Assembly: GCF_004364315.1 (NCBI RefSeq)
Contig: NZ_SOBR01000003.1
Location: 434,001 to 498,000 of the forward strand
Direction of reading: 5' to 3'
DNA: 64,000 bases
Source: Chromohalobacter marismortui
GTDB taxonomy: Bacteria; Pseudomonadota; Gammaproteobacteria; Pseudomonadales; Halomonadaceae
Below are positions 44,908 to 53,414 of the stretch, one piece after another. The translations under genes and the position numbers were made by a program. The notes under the pieces are model-generated. The model was not told the origin of the DNA and searched no databases. It saw only the letters and a list, made by a program, of their open reading frames with translations. Position 1 is the first letter of the stretch, and each line of letters opens with the position of its first letter.

Positions 44908-47574
44908 GTGAATCCATCGCTGCGCCAGGACATTCTTGCGCGCTTGACGCGCGACTATCAGGCCGAGGAACGGGGCCCGTACCTGCAAAAGGTACAGTGC
45001 CCCGACTGCGGCAAGCGGGAGGCGTTCATCAACGCCGAGTCGCCGTGGATGCTCAAGTGCGGGCGGGAGAACAACTGCGGCGCGCAGCACCACGTCAAAG
45101 CGCTGTTCCCGGAGCTGTTCGATAGCTGGACGGAACGCTATGACGTGCCCGAACAACGCGCCGAGAGTGGCTCGCCAGTCGCCGATGGCTACCTGCGCGA
45201 TGGCCGCGGCTTCGATCTCGAGCGCATTCGCGGCTGGTACACACAAGAGAGCTACTGGAAGCCGGGCATCGGCGGCTCCGCCACGGTGCGTTTCGCCCTG
45301 CCCGGCGGCGCCTACTGGGAGCGCCTGCTCGACAAGCCCGAGCGCTTCGGCAAGCAGAAAGCCAACTTCGTCGGCCCGTACAAGGGCGAATGGTGGCAGC
45401 CGCCGGCGCTGACCGATGCCGACCTGGTGGAGGCCGGCGAGGTCTGGATCACGGAAGGCATCTTCGATGCCACGGCCCATTACCACCACGGCAAGGCCGC
45501 TGTCTCGGCGATGAGTTGCTACAACTATCCCGACGGGGCCTTGGCGCGGCTGGCTGATGCCGCCCATGCCGCGGGCACCGCGCGCCCGACGCTGGTGTGG
45601 GCACTGGACAGTAACCGCGCCGGCCAAAACAACACGCTCAAGCATGTGCGCCGCGCCCGGGCCGAGGGCTGGGAATGCAAGGCCGCGCAAATCCCCGGCA
45701 ATGGAAAGCACGACTGGAACGACGCGCACCAGCGCGGCGAGCTGACCGACGAGCACTATGCCACTTACCGCCACCACGGCGCCCTGCTATTGGCGCCGTC
45801 GGCCATGGCCAAGGCGCTGCTCCTCTACAAGCGTACCGAGCGGCGCGAGTGCTGGTTCGAGTACAAGCGCCAGATCTGGTGGTGGAAGCTGGATGTCGAC
45901 GCCTTCGACCGCGCGGTACGCGCCGAGGGTGAGGACGGTGGCGACCAGGAGCAGCTGAACCCGGCGATCCGTGATGCCGCGCTGGAACAAGCCGGCAGCG
46001 TGAAGCGCATCTGCACCTGCTACCCCACGGCACTGTACTACCAGGCCAACGCCGTCACCGACGAGAGTTGGTACTACTACCGCGTCGAGTTTCCCGATGG
46101 CCGGGCGCCGGTGAAGAACACGTTCAGCGGTGGCCAACTGGCCAGTGCCAGCGAGTACAAGAAGCGCCTTCTCGGCGTGGCGCCGGGCGCGGTATGGACC
46201 GGTACCAGCCAGCAGCTCGATACCCTGCTCCAGGACCAGATCGGCAACATCAAGACGGTCGAGACGATCGACTACATCGGCTACAGCAAGGAGCACGGGG
46301 CCTATGTGTTCGGCGATCTTGCCGTGGCCGGCGGCAAGGTAGTGTCGATCAACAGCGAGGACTATTTCGAGCTTGGCCCGCGCAAGCACCTCAAGACCTT
46401 GAGCCAATCCGTCACGCTGCATTTGAACCCCGATCGGGACGCGTACAGCACCGCGTGGACGCGCCAGCTGCTGGGCGCCTTCGGTGCCAAGGGCGTGGTG
46501 GCCACCGGCTACTGGCTGGGCAGTCTGCTCGCCGAGCAGATCCGCGCCGCGCAGGGCAGCTTCCCCTTTCTCGAGATCGTCGGCGAGGCCGGCGCTGGCA
46601 AGTCCACGCTGATCGAGTTCCTGTGGAAGCTGGTCGGCCGGCGGGACTATGAGGGGTTCGATCCCAGCAAGGCCACCATGCCGGCCCGGTCCCGCAACTT
46701 CGCCCAGGTTGCCAACCTGCCGGTGGTACTGATCGAGTCCGACCGTGAGCAGGAAGGCGGCGTCAAGCAGAAGCAGTTCGACTGGGACGAACTGAAGACC
46801 GCCTTCAACGGCCGCTCGATCCGTGCCCGCGGCGTCAAAAGCAGCGGTAATGAGACCTACGAGCCGCCCTTCCGCGGCAGCATCGTTATCAGCCAGAACG
46901 CGCCAGTGCAGGCCGGCGAGGCCATCCAGACCCGTATTTGTCACCTGCATTTTACCCGCGAGGGTCAGACACCACAGACCAAGGATCTCGCCGAGGCCTT
47001 GGAGAAAACCGAGCTCGAGCACGTCAGCCAGTTCGCCCTGGACGTGGCCAAGCGGGAAAGCGCCCTGCTCGAGCTGATCAATACCCGCTCGCGCGAGTAC
47101 GCCAACCGACTGACCGACGATCCCGACATCAAGGTGCTACGCATCGCCAAATGCCATGGCCAGTTGATGGCGCTACTGGACTGCCTCGGCCCCGAAGGCT
47201 TGGGCCTGTTCGACGCCCAGACCATCGACCAGGCCTGTGGCCACGTATGGCAAATGGCGCGCGATCGCCAGCAAGCCATCAACGCCGATCACCCGCTCGT
47301 CGCCGAATTCTGGGAGGCGGTCGAGTATCTCGAGGGGCTTTCCGAAGAACCGCTGCTCAACCACTACGGGAAGAACGCGGACCTGATCGCCATCAACCTC
47401 AAGGACTTCGAGCGCCGCTGTGCCGACTACAAGCTACGCATCCCTGAGGTGCGCGAGCTCAAGCGCTACCTGAAGTCCAGCAAGACCCGCAAGTACGTCG
47501 ATGCCAACCGCACTGTCCGCAGCCAGATCCGCCTGGGCAACACCAGCGTGAAGTGCTGGGTATTCCAAGCCTGA
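44908..47574 (+). CDS. Phage primase-helicase
   Basis: 888 aa from GTG 44908, chosen because AAAGGAGG lies 6 nt upstream; ATG 44887 is also in frame. An N-terminal zinc ribbon (Cys31, 34, 51, 57), a Toprim-like region (WITEGIFDA, VWALDSN), then a helicase with Walker A GEAGAGKST at about 559-567 and arginine-rich C-terminal parts. It takes the place of the P2 rolling-circle initiator A and implies a different replication mode. Confidence 0.9.
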   Translation: MNPSLRQDILARLTRDYQAEERGPYLQKVQCPDCGKREAFINAESPWMLKCGRENNCGAQHHVKALFPELFDSWTERYDVPEQRAESGSPVADGYLRDGRGFDLERIRGWYTQESYWKPGIGGSATVRFALPGGAYWERLLDKPERFGKQKANFVGPYKGEWWQPPALTDADLVEAGEVWITEGIFDATAHYHHGKAAVSAMSCYNYPDGALARLADAAHAAGTARPTLVWALDSNRAGQNNTLKHVRRARAEGWECKAAQIPGNGKHDWNDAHQRGELTDEHYATYRHHGALLLAPSAMAKALLLYKRTERRECWFEYKRQIWWWKLDVDAFDRAVRAEGEDGGDQEQLNPAIRDAALEQAGSVKRICTCYPTALYYQANAVTDESWYYYRVEFPDGRAPVKNTFSGGQLASASEYKKRLLGVAPGAVWTGTSQQLDTLLQDQIGNIKTVETIDYIGYSKEHGAYVFGDLAVAGGKVVSINSEDYFELGPRKHLKTLSQSVTLHLNPDRDAYSTAWTRQLLGAFGAKGVVATGYWLGSLLAEQIRAAQGSFPFLEIVGEAGAGKSTLIEFLWKLVGRRDYEGFDPSKATMPARSRNFAQVANLPVVLIESDREQEGGVKQKQFDWDELKTAFNGRSIRARGVKSSGNETYEPPFRGSIVISQNAPVQAGEAIQTRICHLHFTREGQTPQTKDLAEALEKTELEHVSQFALDVAKRESALLELINTRSREYANRLTDDPDIKVLRIAKCHGQLMALLDCLGPEGLGLFDAQTIDQACGHVWQMARDRQQAINADHPLVAEFWEAVEYLEGLSEEPLLNHYGKNADLIAINLKDFERRCADYKLRIPEVRELKRYLKSSKTRKYVDANRTVRSQIRLGNTSVKCWVFQA

Positions 47575-47594
47575 AACCACAAAAGGAGCCTGTG

Positions 47595-47993
47595 ATGACC
47601 ACCCCGCCAAGCATGCCGCGCGTTACCCAGCGACTGCGTGAACGCAATCACAAGACCCTGGAGGCCATGTACCTCGCCGAAGCCGATGCCAAGCGCCGCT
47701 TAGATCGCGTCGAGCAGCTCGGCCCCGCGGCGCTGAACCGCCTTGTCCGGGTCGCTCAGGGCGACAGCGGCCAGAGCCACCACTGCCGCCGCTTGCTGCT
47801 CGCTATCTACAACGGGCCCGAGTGGCCTTTCGAACTCACCCGCCTGCGCGTGATCGATCGCGACCTGCAAGATGCCGCCCTGGTCGTCATCGAGTGGGCC
47901 ACCTACACCGGCCGCGAGCTGCACGAGTACCTGCCCAATGGCGATGGCCTGATGCAGCGCTTTTGGCTCATCGAAACCCGCGGAGAGGACTGA
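47595..47993 (+). CDS. Phage protein of unknown function
   Basis: 132 aa from ATG 47595, after AAAAGGAGCC. Largely helical (RLRERNHKTLEAMYLAEADAKRRL; GDSGQSHHCRRLLLAIYNG). Genes like this accompany primases in related prophages, but I cannot name a family. Confidence 0.75.
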   Translation: MTTPPSMPRVTQRLRERNHKTLEAMYLAEADAKRRLDRVEQLGPAALNRLVRVAQGDSGQSHHCRRLLLAIYNGPEWPFELTRLRVIDRDLQDAALVVIEWATYTGRELHEYLPNGDGLMQRFWLIETRGED

Positions 47994-47996
47994 CCC

Positions 47997-48215
47997 ATGG
48001 CCGACAACGCAGACCGCGCCACCGAACTGATGGAACAGACCCTAGAGCACGCCCTGGCCACCAGAGCAAGCTGGACCGGCGTCGACTGGGCACGTGCCGA
48101 GTGTGAGGAATGCGGCGACGAGATCCCCGCCGCCCGCCGTGAAGCCGCGCCCTGGGCAACAACCTGCATCGAGTGCCAATCCATCCGGGAGCAACGGAGG
48201 CGGCATGTACGGTGA
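47997..48215 (+). CDS. TraR/DksA-type zinc finger protein
   Basis: 72 aa. CEECGDEIPAARREA...CIECQ is the C4 zinc finger of short DksA relatives, which bind the RNA polymerase secondary channel. An N-terminal helix (LMEQTLEHALATRA) precedes it. Such phage homologues can mimic ppGpp/DksA and alter host transcription. Confidence 0.88.
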   Translation: MADNADRATELMEQTLEHALATRASWTGVDWARAECEECGDEIPAARREAAPWATTCIECQSIREQRRRHVR

Positions 48216-48504
48216 AACGGTAAAAGGCGGGCCACTGGCCCGCCAAGCCGCCATACTGTGCAGAGACACGCGTTTCCGGCTCTACCTGGATCGCCGACGG
48301 CGCCACAAGTTCGGGCTCAGCGAGCAAGAGTTACCCGACGGCACTCACGACGAGCAAGACGCAAGGGAGTGGCTCTGCGCCGCTTGCGGGATTGAGAGCA
48401 GGGCCGAGCTGGATCACAATTACCGTGCTGCGGAGACTTTCCACGGTATCCGTAAACGTTTTGGTCGCTGGGTGTACCAGCTGTCAGCAGGGATGCTTGC
48501 ATGA
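48205..48504 (+). CDS. Phage protein with zinc-like cysteine pair, function unknown
   Basis: 99 aa from ATG 48205, after CGGAGG, overlapping the TraR-like gene by 11 bp and the next gene by 4 bp. WLCAACGIESRAELDHNYRA has a CxxC and a downstream His/Asp; one half of an HNH-like site is imaginable but not demonstrated. Confidence 0.7.
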   Translation: MYGETVKGGPLARQAAILCRDTRFRLYLDRRRRHKFGLSEQELPDGTHDEQDAREWLCAACGIESRAELDHNYRAAETFHGIRKRFGRWVYQLSAGMLA

Positions 48505-49220
48505 AGGCCACAAGCTTAGAGGGACTGAAAGTCCCTTTCGGGATTAAGCACGGACGGCTGTATTCTCCTGGCCAGGTTGATAATGGCTTGAGGTGCGGCT
48601 GCCACTGCCCACAATGTAATGCTCAATTGATCGCAAACCACCCCAAAAGAAAGCGTCCATACTTCGCGCATCATAAGGCCGAAGAGTGCAAAGGAGCCTA
48701 TGAAACCGCCCTTCACCTAATGGCCAAGCAAATCATCGAGGATACTGGGAAGGTAGTTATCCCGCCGATCACGCTCGAAATCACTGCCGAAACTTTTTCT
48801 GGCTTCCAGGTCCCAGAGCGCGTGGCTTTCAAGGCCAGAGAGGTCGAGCTATTCAATGCCACCCAGGAATTGTCAGTCGGAAGATGGCGGCCAGACCTGA
48901 CCGCTCAACTGAAAAATAGCTCGACCGTTTACATAGAGATACTGGTATCTCATGCGGTGGAGCCAGAAAAAGCGGAATCTCTCGACAACCTGATGGAGAT
49001 CGACTTGAGCCAGGTGGAACCTGACCAAGTGGCTGACCTCGACACTCTGGTCGAGATCGTTACCAGAAAGGCACCTCGTCACTGGTTTAATTGCTCGCTC
49101 TATAACGAAGTGCGCCGAGTAGAGCATACGAAGCAGAAGCTCGAAAGCTGGGAAGTGAGCACGATTCTGGGGCAGAAGGTCAAAAGCTATTCCATCACGA
49201 TCGCCGATAGCTCCATTTAG
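48501..49220 (+). CDS. CoiA-like competence/nuclease family protein
   Basis: 239 aa. An N-terminal zinc ribbon (CHCPQC) is followed by KRPYFAHHKAEECKGAYETALHLMAKQII, as in CoiA, and then a PD-(D/E)XK-like core with RPDLTAQ and VYIEILVSHA. CoiA acts in DNA processing during transformation; phage copies are uncharacterised. Sits between the replication genes and int, with lower GC than its left neighbours. Confidence 0.8.
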   Translation: MKATSLEGLKVPFGIKHGRLYSPGQVDNGLRCGCHCPQCNAQLIANHPKRKRPYFAHHKAEECKGAYETALHLMAKQIIEDTGKVVIPPITLEITAETFSGFQVPERVAFKAREVELFNATQELSVGRWRPDLTAQLKNSSTVYIEILVSHAVEPEKAESLDNLMEIDLSQVEPDQVADLDTLVEIVTRKAPRHWFNCSLYNEVRRVEHTKQKLESWEVSTILGQKVKSYSITIADSSI

Positions 49221-49319
49221 AACAGCCCTTCAATTCCGCTTTCGAGGCCATAGATAACGGTATAAGAAAGAAATCCACCGTGCTTCCACCCCTGCCACAG
49301 TCCTAAAGATTCTCTTAGA

Positions 49320-49335
49320 CTGTATAAGAGTACAG
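49320..49335 (+). promoter_or_regulatory. LexA box upstream of int
   Basis: CTGTATAAGAGTACAG, an exact CTGT-N8-ACAG, with TATAAG as -10 inside the box, followed by AAAGGAGGT and the int ATG at 49351. Same design as the dam and umuD boxes. Confidence 0.88.
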
Positions 49336-49350
49336 TTAAAGGAGGTCGCT

Positions 49351-50508
49351 ATGGCGGGTTTTGAGGTTCACCGCGGCAAGCTGCGGGTCTACTTCCAGTA
49401 CCAGGACGAGAAATGTCGCGAGCCATTCGGGCCGGACACGCCAGAAAATCGCGATCGAGCCAAGGCATTCGCCCAAGTGCTCGACTATGAGCTTTCATCT
49501 GGCACCTTCGACTATGCCAGACACTTCCCGAACTCCACGCGGGTGGCACGCAATACCTTCGGGCACTACCTCGACGGATGGCTGAAGAGCAAGGAGCGCG
49601 AGGTCGCGGCCTCATCCATCCGAAGCTACCGGAACAAGTCCAACAGGCACATCCGGCCCAAGTGGGGCGATCGCCAAATCCACACCATCGAGCACGTGGA
49701 ACTGAGGAACTGGATCGCCGACGAACTCAACTACCTAGCCAGCAAGACCATCAAAGAAGTGGTGGCCATCCTCACCCAAGTGTTCGAGCTTTATGTCGCC
49801 AGCGTGAAGGCTTCCTACAACCCGGCGGCCGGAATCGTCGTCCGGCTTCCTGACGCCCAGGATCCCGATCCCTTCACCTTGGAAGAGATAGAGCGGATCG
49901 CCACTACGCCGACGCACCGGCCACAGCCGATGAATCTCATGCTTTTCATGCTGTGGGATGGCGCCCGGCTCAGTGAAGGGATCGCGCTCTGCTGGGAAGA
50001 CATCGAGGATCTCGAGAACGGCCTGATCCGCTACCGGCATGCGATCGTCGAGGGTGGGTGGAAAGTCACCAAGACCAAACGCTCGAGCCGCCGGCACCGG
50101 CTTCTCAAGCCAGCACGAGAAGCACTCAAGGCGCAGCACGCCATCACCGGACACCTCAAGTCAATCACGGTGGAAGTGATGGACCGGGATAACCGTACAG
50201 TGCGGCGGCGCAAGGTACGTCCCGTGTTCCTCAACGACAAAGGCACACCGTTCTCCGGCGACCAGGCCATTCGGGAGAAGTTCTGGCGCGCCCACCTCAA
50301 GAAGGCCGCCGTTCGCTACCGCGGGCCAGGCAACGCCCGCCACACCTTCATCAGCCAGATGCTCTCAACTGGCCTAGTCCCTATTCACTGGATCGCCGAC
50401 CACGTCGGCCACAGCAGCATCCAGATGATCCAGCAGCGCTACGGCAAGTGGATCCACGCCGACGGCCCGGACATCCACAAGGCGGTCGAGAAGCTGCTCG
50501 AGCTATAG
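49351..50508 (+). CDS. int: Tyrosine-type phage integrase
   Basis: 385 aa. An N-terminal arm-binding domain, a SAM-like core-binding domain (about 65-155), and a catalytic domain with Arg near 206 (GARLSEG), the second-box arginine in NARHTF (the usual HxxR histidine is Gly here), DHVGHSS and Tyr near 364 (QQRYGKW). Transcribed toward attR, 96 bp away. Catalyses insertion into tRNA-Leu. Confidence 0.94.
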   Translation: MAGFEVHRGKLRVYFQYQDEKCREPFGPDTPENRDRAKAFAQVLDYELSSGTFDYARHFPNSTRVARNTFGHYLDGWLKSKEREVAASSIRSYRNKSNRHIRPKWGDRQIHTIEHVELRNWIADELNYLASKTIKEVVAILTQVFELYVASVKASYNPAAGIVVRLPDAQDPDPFTLEEIERIATTPTHRPQPMNLMLFMLWDGARLSEGIALCWEDIEDLENGLIRYRHAIVEGGWKVTKTKRSSRRHRLLKPAREALKAQHAITGHLKSITVEVMDRDNRTVRRRKVRPVFLNDKGTPFSGDQAIREKFWRAHLKKAAVRYRGPGNARHTFISQMLSTGLVPIHWIADHVGHSSIQMIQQRYGKWIHADGPDIHKAVEKLLEL

Positions 50509-50603
50509 CTGAGTCCCCACTTTAGTCCCCATGGGTGCAGAATCTGCGCCCATCAAATATCATCTAATTGATTTAAAAGCATTTTTACAGCTGAAAAATG
50601 AGG

Positions 50604-50627
50604 GTTCGAGTCTCCCCATCCGCACCA
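50604..50627 (+). other. attR core
   Basis: 24-bp copy of the tRNA-Leu 3' end, identical to 11275-11298. No tRNA body precedes it, so this is the displaced end of the original gene. Confidence 0.93.
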
Positions 50628-50670
50628 CAGGGCTTCCCCAAGCATCCCCTGATCTCCCCAAGATACTCTG

Positions 50671-50694
50671 AAAGCCGCTCAACCACGGGCTTTT
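50671..50694 (+). terminator. Probable original terminator of tRNA-Leu, displaced by the prophage
   Basis: AAAGCC/GGCTTTT hairpin followed by CTTTC, 44 bp after attR. No gene precedes it now. At the empty site it would directly follow the tRNA. Confidence 0.55.
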
Positions 50695-50745
50695 CTTTCA
50701 CCTGACCTAATCCGAACTATACGCAACAGCGCTTAGCGCCGTGTA

Positions 50746-50840
50746 TACCCACGTGTACCCTAAAATTCGTGGGTACATGGGATACAAGCGTGGGGGAATG
50801 CTCATCATGAAACGATCGCAGATCAAGCGGTGACCGGCCC
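50746..50840 (+). pseudogene. Possible relic of another integrase start
   Basis: An inverted repeat TACCCACG/CGTGGGTA (50746-50753, 50768-50775) is followed by a frame reading MLIMKRSQIKR and then a stop. The beginning resembles N-termini of DUF4102-type integrases (MKRSEIKRRP). The rest is unrecognisable. The remainder of 50628-51142 holds nothing else I can support. Confidence 0.3.
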
Positions 50841-51142
50841 CAATCGTCCGCCGGTGATGCCTTGAAAGAGAGAGCCCCCAAGGACGATTGGGAGCTCTCA
50901 ATCAGCATACGCCTCTGTGTCTGAATGAATTCAACACGTCCTTGGCCGCTGGGTATCTTTCCTAGATGCAGGCATTCTGACAAAGTTCGAATACAATAAA
51001 CTTAACCTGCATTAACTAAAGGCAAGCCTGCATACTCATCGCAGGTTTTTCTGTGACCTGCGGCTACCCCATCGAAACTGCATGCACATAGCAGTATGCG
51101 TAAGATCGTTTACTATGCCGTATCGATCGTCGACATTGAGAC

Positions 51143-51416
51143 AAAAAAACGCCGGCTGTCAGTCAACCGGCGAGGCGCCACATGCTGCATGGCGGAGATG
51201 GATACGCCGGCCTTTCTAGACCGGTTGGAGGCGGATACGTGCCCCGCCTCTGGAGACACACATGAGACTTGCGTCTTCCTTGGCGATTCGGATCACATGA
51301 GCCTGCGAGGCGGCATCCGCCTTCTTCCCTGGCTGCCGGCCACCAACCAGCGCGTTCACGCATTTCCCTTGGCAGCGTCCCAGTGACCGGTGATCGCTTG
51401 AATCACCTCCCATCTT
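51143..51416 (-). ncRNA. Candidate structured RNA ending in a terminator
   Basis: The minus strand has no convincing ORF but a chain of hairpins: GGTGAT/ATCACC, GCTGCC/GGCAGC, GGCGG/CCGCC, AGAC/GTCT, GAGGCGG/CCGCCTC and a final CGCCGG/CCGGCG followed by seven T (51143-51172). Several single-stranded GGA motifs (AAGGGAA, CAGGGAA, CAAGGAA) recall CsrA-binding RNAs. I could not match a known class; it could also be an untranslated leader relic. Confidence 0.4.
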
Positions 51417-51472
51417 AGACGCGTAACCGACATTGGAAAAGCTTTGTACAATACGCACCCTCAGCAATGCGT

Positions 51473-52984
51473 TCACTCGCTCACCGAGGTGCGGTGTACA
51501 GCATCACGATCACCGGCTGCCTGCCAGCCTGGCGCGGCAATCGCGAAAAAACGCTCGACCACAGCGTTCGAGGCCGGTCGTGTCAGACAGGAGACCAGCA
51601 CGAATATCGGCAGGTTGATCAGCAGTCCCCAGAACCCGGCATGCACCCCCAGCGGGTTCCGCCACACGAGGGTAAAAACCAGCGTGACCGAAAAGCCGGC
51701 CACGATGCCGCCCAACACGCCCCACCTCGAGGCACGCGTCCAGAAGAACATGCCGATGAAAGCGGGCAATACCTGGGTCGCGAACCCTAGCCCCACGAGC
51801 AATATCATTACCAGATTGCTGGGTTCGGCGATGGCCACCGGCGCGACGATCAGTGCCATGATCGGCAAAAGCAAACCACGTGCCAGCTTACCGGCGCCAA
51901 CATCGGAAAGCTTGAAAGCCGGCTGTGCGATATCCTTGGCGTAGGACAACGCCACCGAGTGCAAGAAGGGTTCGCACGACGACATCGACGCGGCCAGCGT
52001 GCCCGCACCCAACAAGCCCACCAGCCAGACCGGCATCTGTTGCATGGCAAGCTCCAGGGCCACGGTATCGGCACGCGCCAGCTCGGGCAGGCTATAGATG
52101 CCGATGAAGCCCACCACCACCATGGGCAGGATGACCACATAGTAACTTGGCAGCCAGGTGGCGCTGCGGCGAATGGTGCGTGCCGACGAGGCACTCATCC
52201 ACTGCGTCCACACCGGCGGCATGAACGACAGCATCGAGACGATGATCGACGTGGTCCAGAAGGCGAAGCTCATATCGCCCTGCGCGCCCGGCAGTGTCAG
52301 AAACCGAGGGTCCCGGTCACGCAAGGTGGCGAACACATCGCCGAACCATGGCCCGCCACCGAATCGCTGCGACGCCCAGAGTCCGATCGCCCACGCCACG
52401 GCCAGCATCAGCACGCCCTGAAAAGCGTTGGTCATCCCGATCGCACGTTGGCCGCTGGCATAGAGATAAAGGGCGATACAGCTCAAGACCACCAGCACCC
52501 CCACCCAGATCGGTAAACGTCCAGCACTCATGACGTGCAGAATGTACGCCGCTCCTATGGTCTGCAGTACCGCATAAGCCAAGGATGCGATCGACATGAC
52601 CGCCGCCGCCAGACCGCCCAGCAAGGGGCTCTCGTAGCGATCGGCAATGGCCGCCCCTTGCGTGACATGGCCGAAACGCCGCCCGAAGGCCCAGACCTTG
52701 GGCCCGAAATACCAGGCCACCAGCGCCAGGTAGGAGAGATAGATCACCACGTAGAAGACGGCAACGCCCTTGGTGTAGGCCCAGCCTGGCGCGCCCATGA
52801 AAGTGTAAGCGCTCACGCTGCCTGCGGCGATCAGCAGATAGAGAGTGACAGGCCCCATGCTGCGCCCGGCGACGCCCCACTCTTCCAGAGAATTCATCGA
52901 GCGTCCTGTCCGGGCGCGCAAGCCCAGGAAGATCGCCACGCCCAGATAGGCCAGCGTCATGACAATCGGCACGCTACTCGTCAT
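51473..52984 (-). CDS. Sodium:solute symporter family transporter
   Basis: 503 aa from ATG 52984 (GTG 52990 is also in frame) with about 13 hydrophobic helices. SSS-family patterns include GRSMGPVTLYLLIAAGSVSAYTFMGAPGW, LASSMSSCEP-like AASMSSCEPFLHSVAL and TQVLPAFIGMFFW. The substrate is not readable from sequence; the family takes up amino or organic acids, sugars or proline. Overlaps the small upstream partner gene by 11 bp. Confidence 0.9.
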   Translation of the reverse strand: MTSSVPIVMTLAYLGVAIFLGLRARTGRSMNSLEEWGVAGRSMGPVTLYLLIAAGSVSAYTFMGAPGWAYTKGVAVFYVVIYLSYLALVAWYFGPKVWAFGRRFGHVTQGAAIADRYESPLLGGLAAAVMSIASLAYAVLQTIGAAYILHVMSAGRLPIWVGVLVVLSCIALYLYASGQRAIGMTNAFQGVLMLAVAWAIGLWASQRFGGGPWFGDVFATLRDRDPRFLTLPGAQGDMSFAFWTTSIIVSMLSFMPPVWTQWMSASSARTIRRSATWLPSYYVVILPMVVVGFIGIYSLPELARADTVALELAMQQMPVWLVGLLGAGTLAASMSSCEPFLHSVALSYAKDIAQPAFKLSDVGAGKLARGLLLPIMALIVAPVAIAEPSNLVMILLVGLGFATQVLPAFIGMFFWTRASRWGVLGGIVAGFSVTLVFTLVWRNPLGVHAGFWGLLINLPIFVLVSCLTRPASNAVVERFFAIAAPGWQAAGDRDAVHRTSVSE

Positions 52985-53204
52985 CGGCACTGCGCTCCAC
53001 TAAACGGTTGCCGACAGCCATGACAGCACAGCAGGCGAATACGATGATGTATGCCCATACCGCGATCAGTGGCAAGCCGAGTACCACCCAGGCCCGATTG
53101 ATCCAACCGATCACCGGCCAGATGCCCGCCGCGATAAGCACGGCGAATGCCAAGGTCAAGCCCCAGCCACGGCCCGTGGTCGGCCGCACGATATAATGCT
53201 TCAT
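52974..53204 (-). CDS. Small two-helix membrane partner of the symporter
   Basis: 76 aa from ATG 53204 (GTG 53216 possible), with two hydrophobic helices (about 14-32 and 38-62). Short two-helix proteins of the DUF3311/DUF997 kind are commonly coded just upstream of sodium:solute symporters. Overlaps the symporter start, so they are translationally coupled. Confidence 0.8.
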   Translation of the reverse strand: MKHYIVRPTTGRGWGLTLAFAVLIAAGIWPVIGWINRAWVVLGLPLIAVWAYIIVFACCAVMAVGNRLVERSADDE

Positions 53205-53414
53205 GAAACGTTCCACTCAGGAAGGGTGAACTATCTTGCCAAAGCGTATGCGTGACAATGGCGATAAACGAAAGGCGCTCATGGTAGCGTATTCAACCGC
53301 TAGAGGGGATCGGGCGTATTCGGTGTATGCTGAACGCCGCTGGGCAACGTCAACACAAGCGGCATGCCTCCTGCCGCTCCCTGCGCCCATTTTCCGACGA
53401 CAAGGATGTCTTCA

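Larger units (their letters stand above)
11275..50627. mobile_element. P2-type prophage integrated in tRNA-Leu
   Basis: About 39.4 kb bounded by perfect 24-bp copies of the tRNA-Leu 3' end. It contains a complete set of P2-like head, tail, baseplate and lysis genes in P2 order, an S24-type CI repressor, a primase-helicase, a tyrosine integrase beside the right end, and cargo genes in three places. No essential structural gene is obviously broken, so it may be inducible. Three LexA boxes suggest SOS induction, unlike P2 itself. Confidence 0.95.

Noticed and set aside
11275-50627. Mu-like transposable phage
   Set aside because: No DDE transposase or Mu B gene; perfect tRNA-derived att repeats and a tyrosine integrase show site-specific integration, and the gene order is that of P2.
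51096-51386. Plus-strand ORF of 96 aa
   Set aside because: No ribosome site, mixed composition, and it runs antisense through the hairpin-rich stretch; the minus-strand structured RNA explains the region better.
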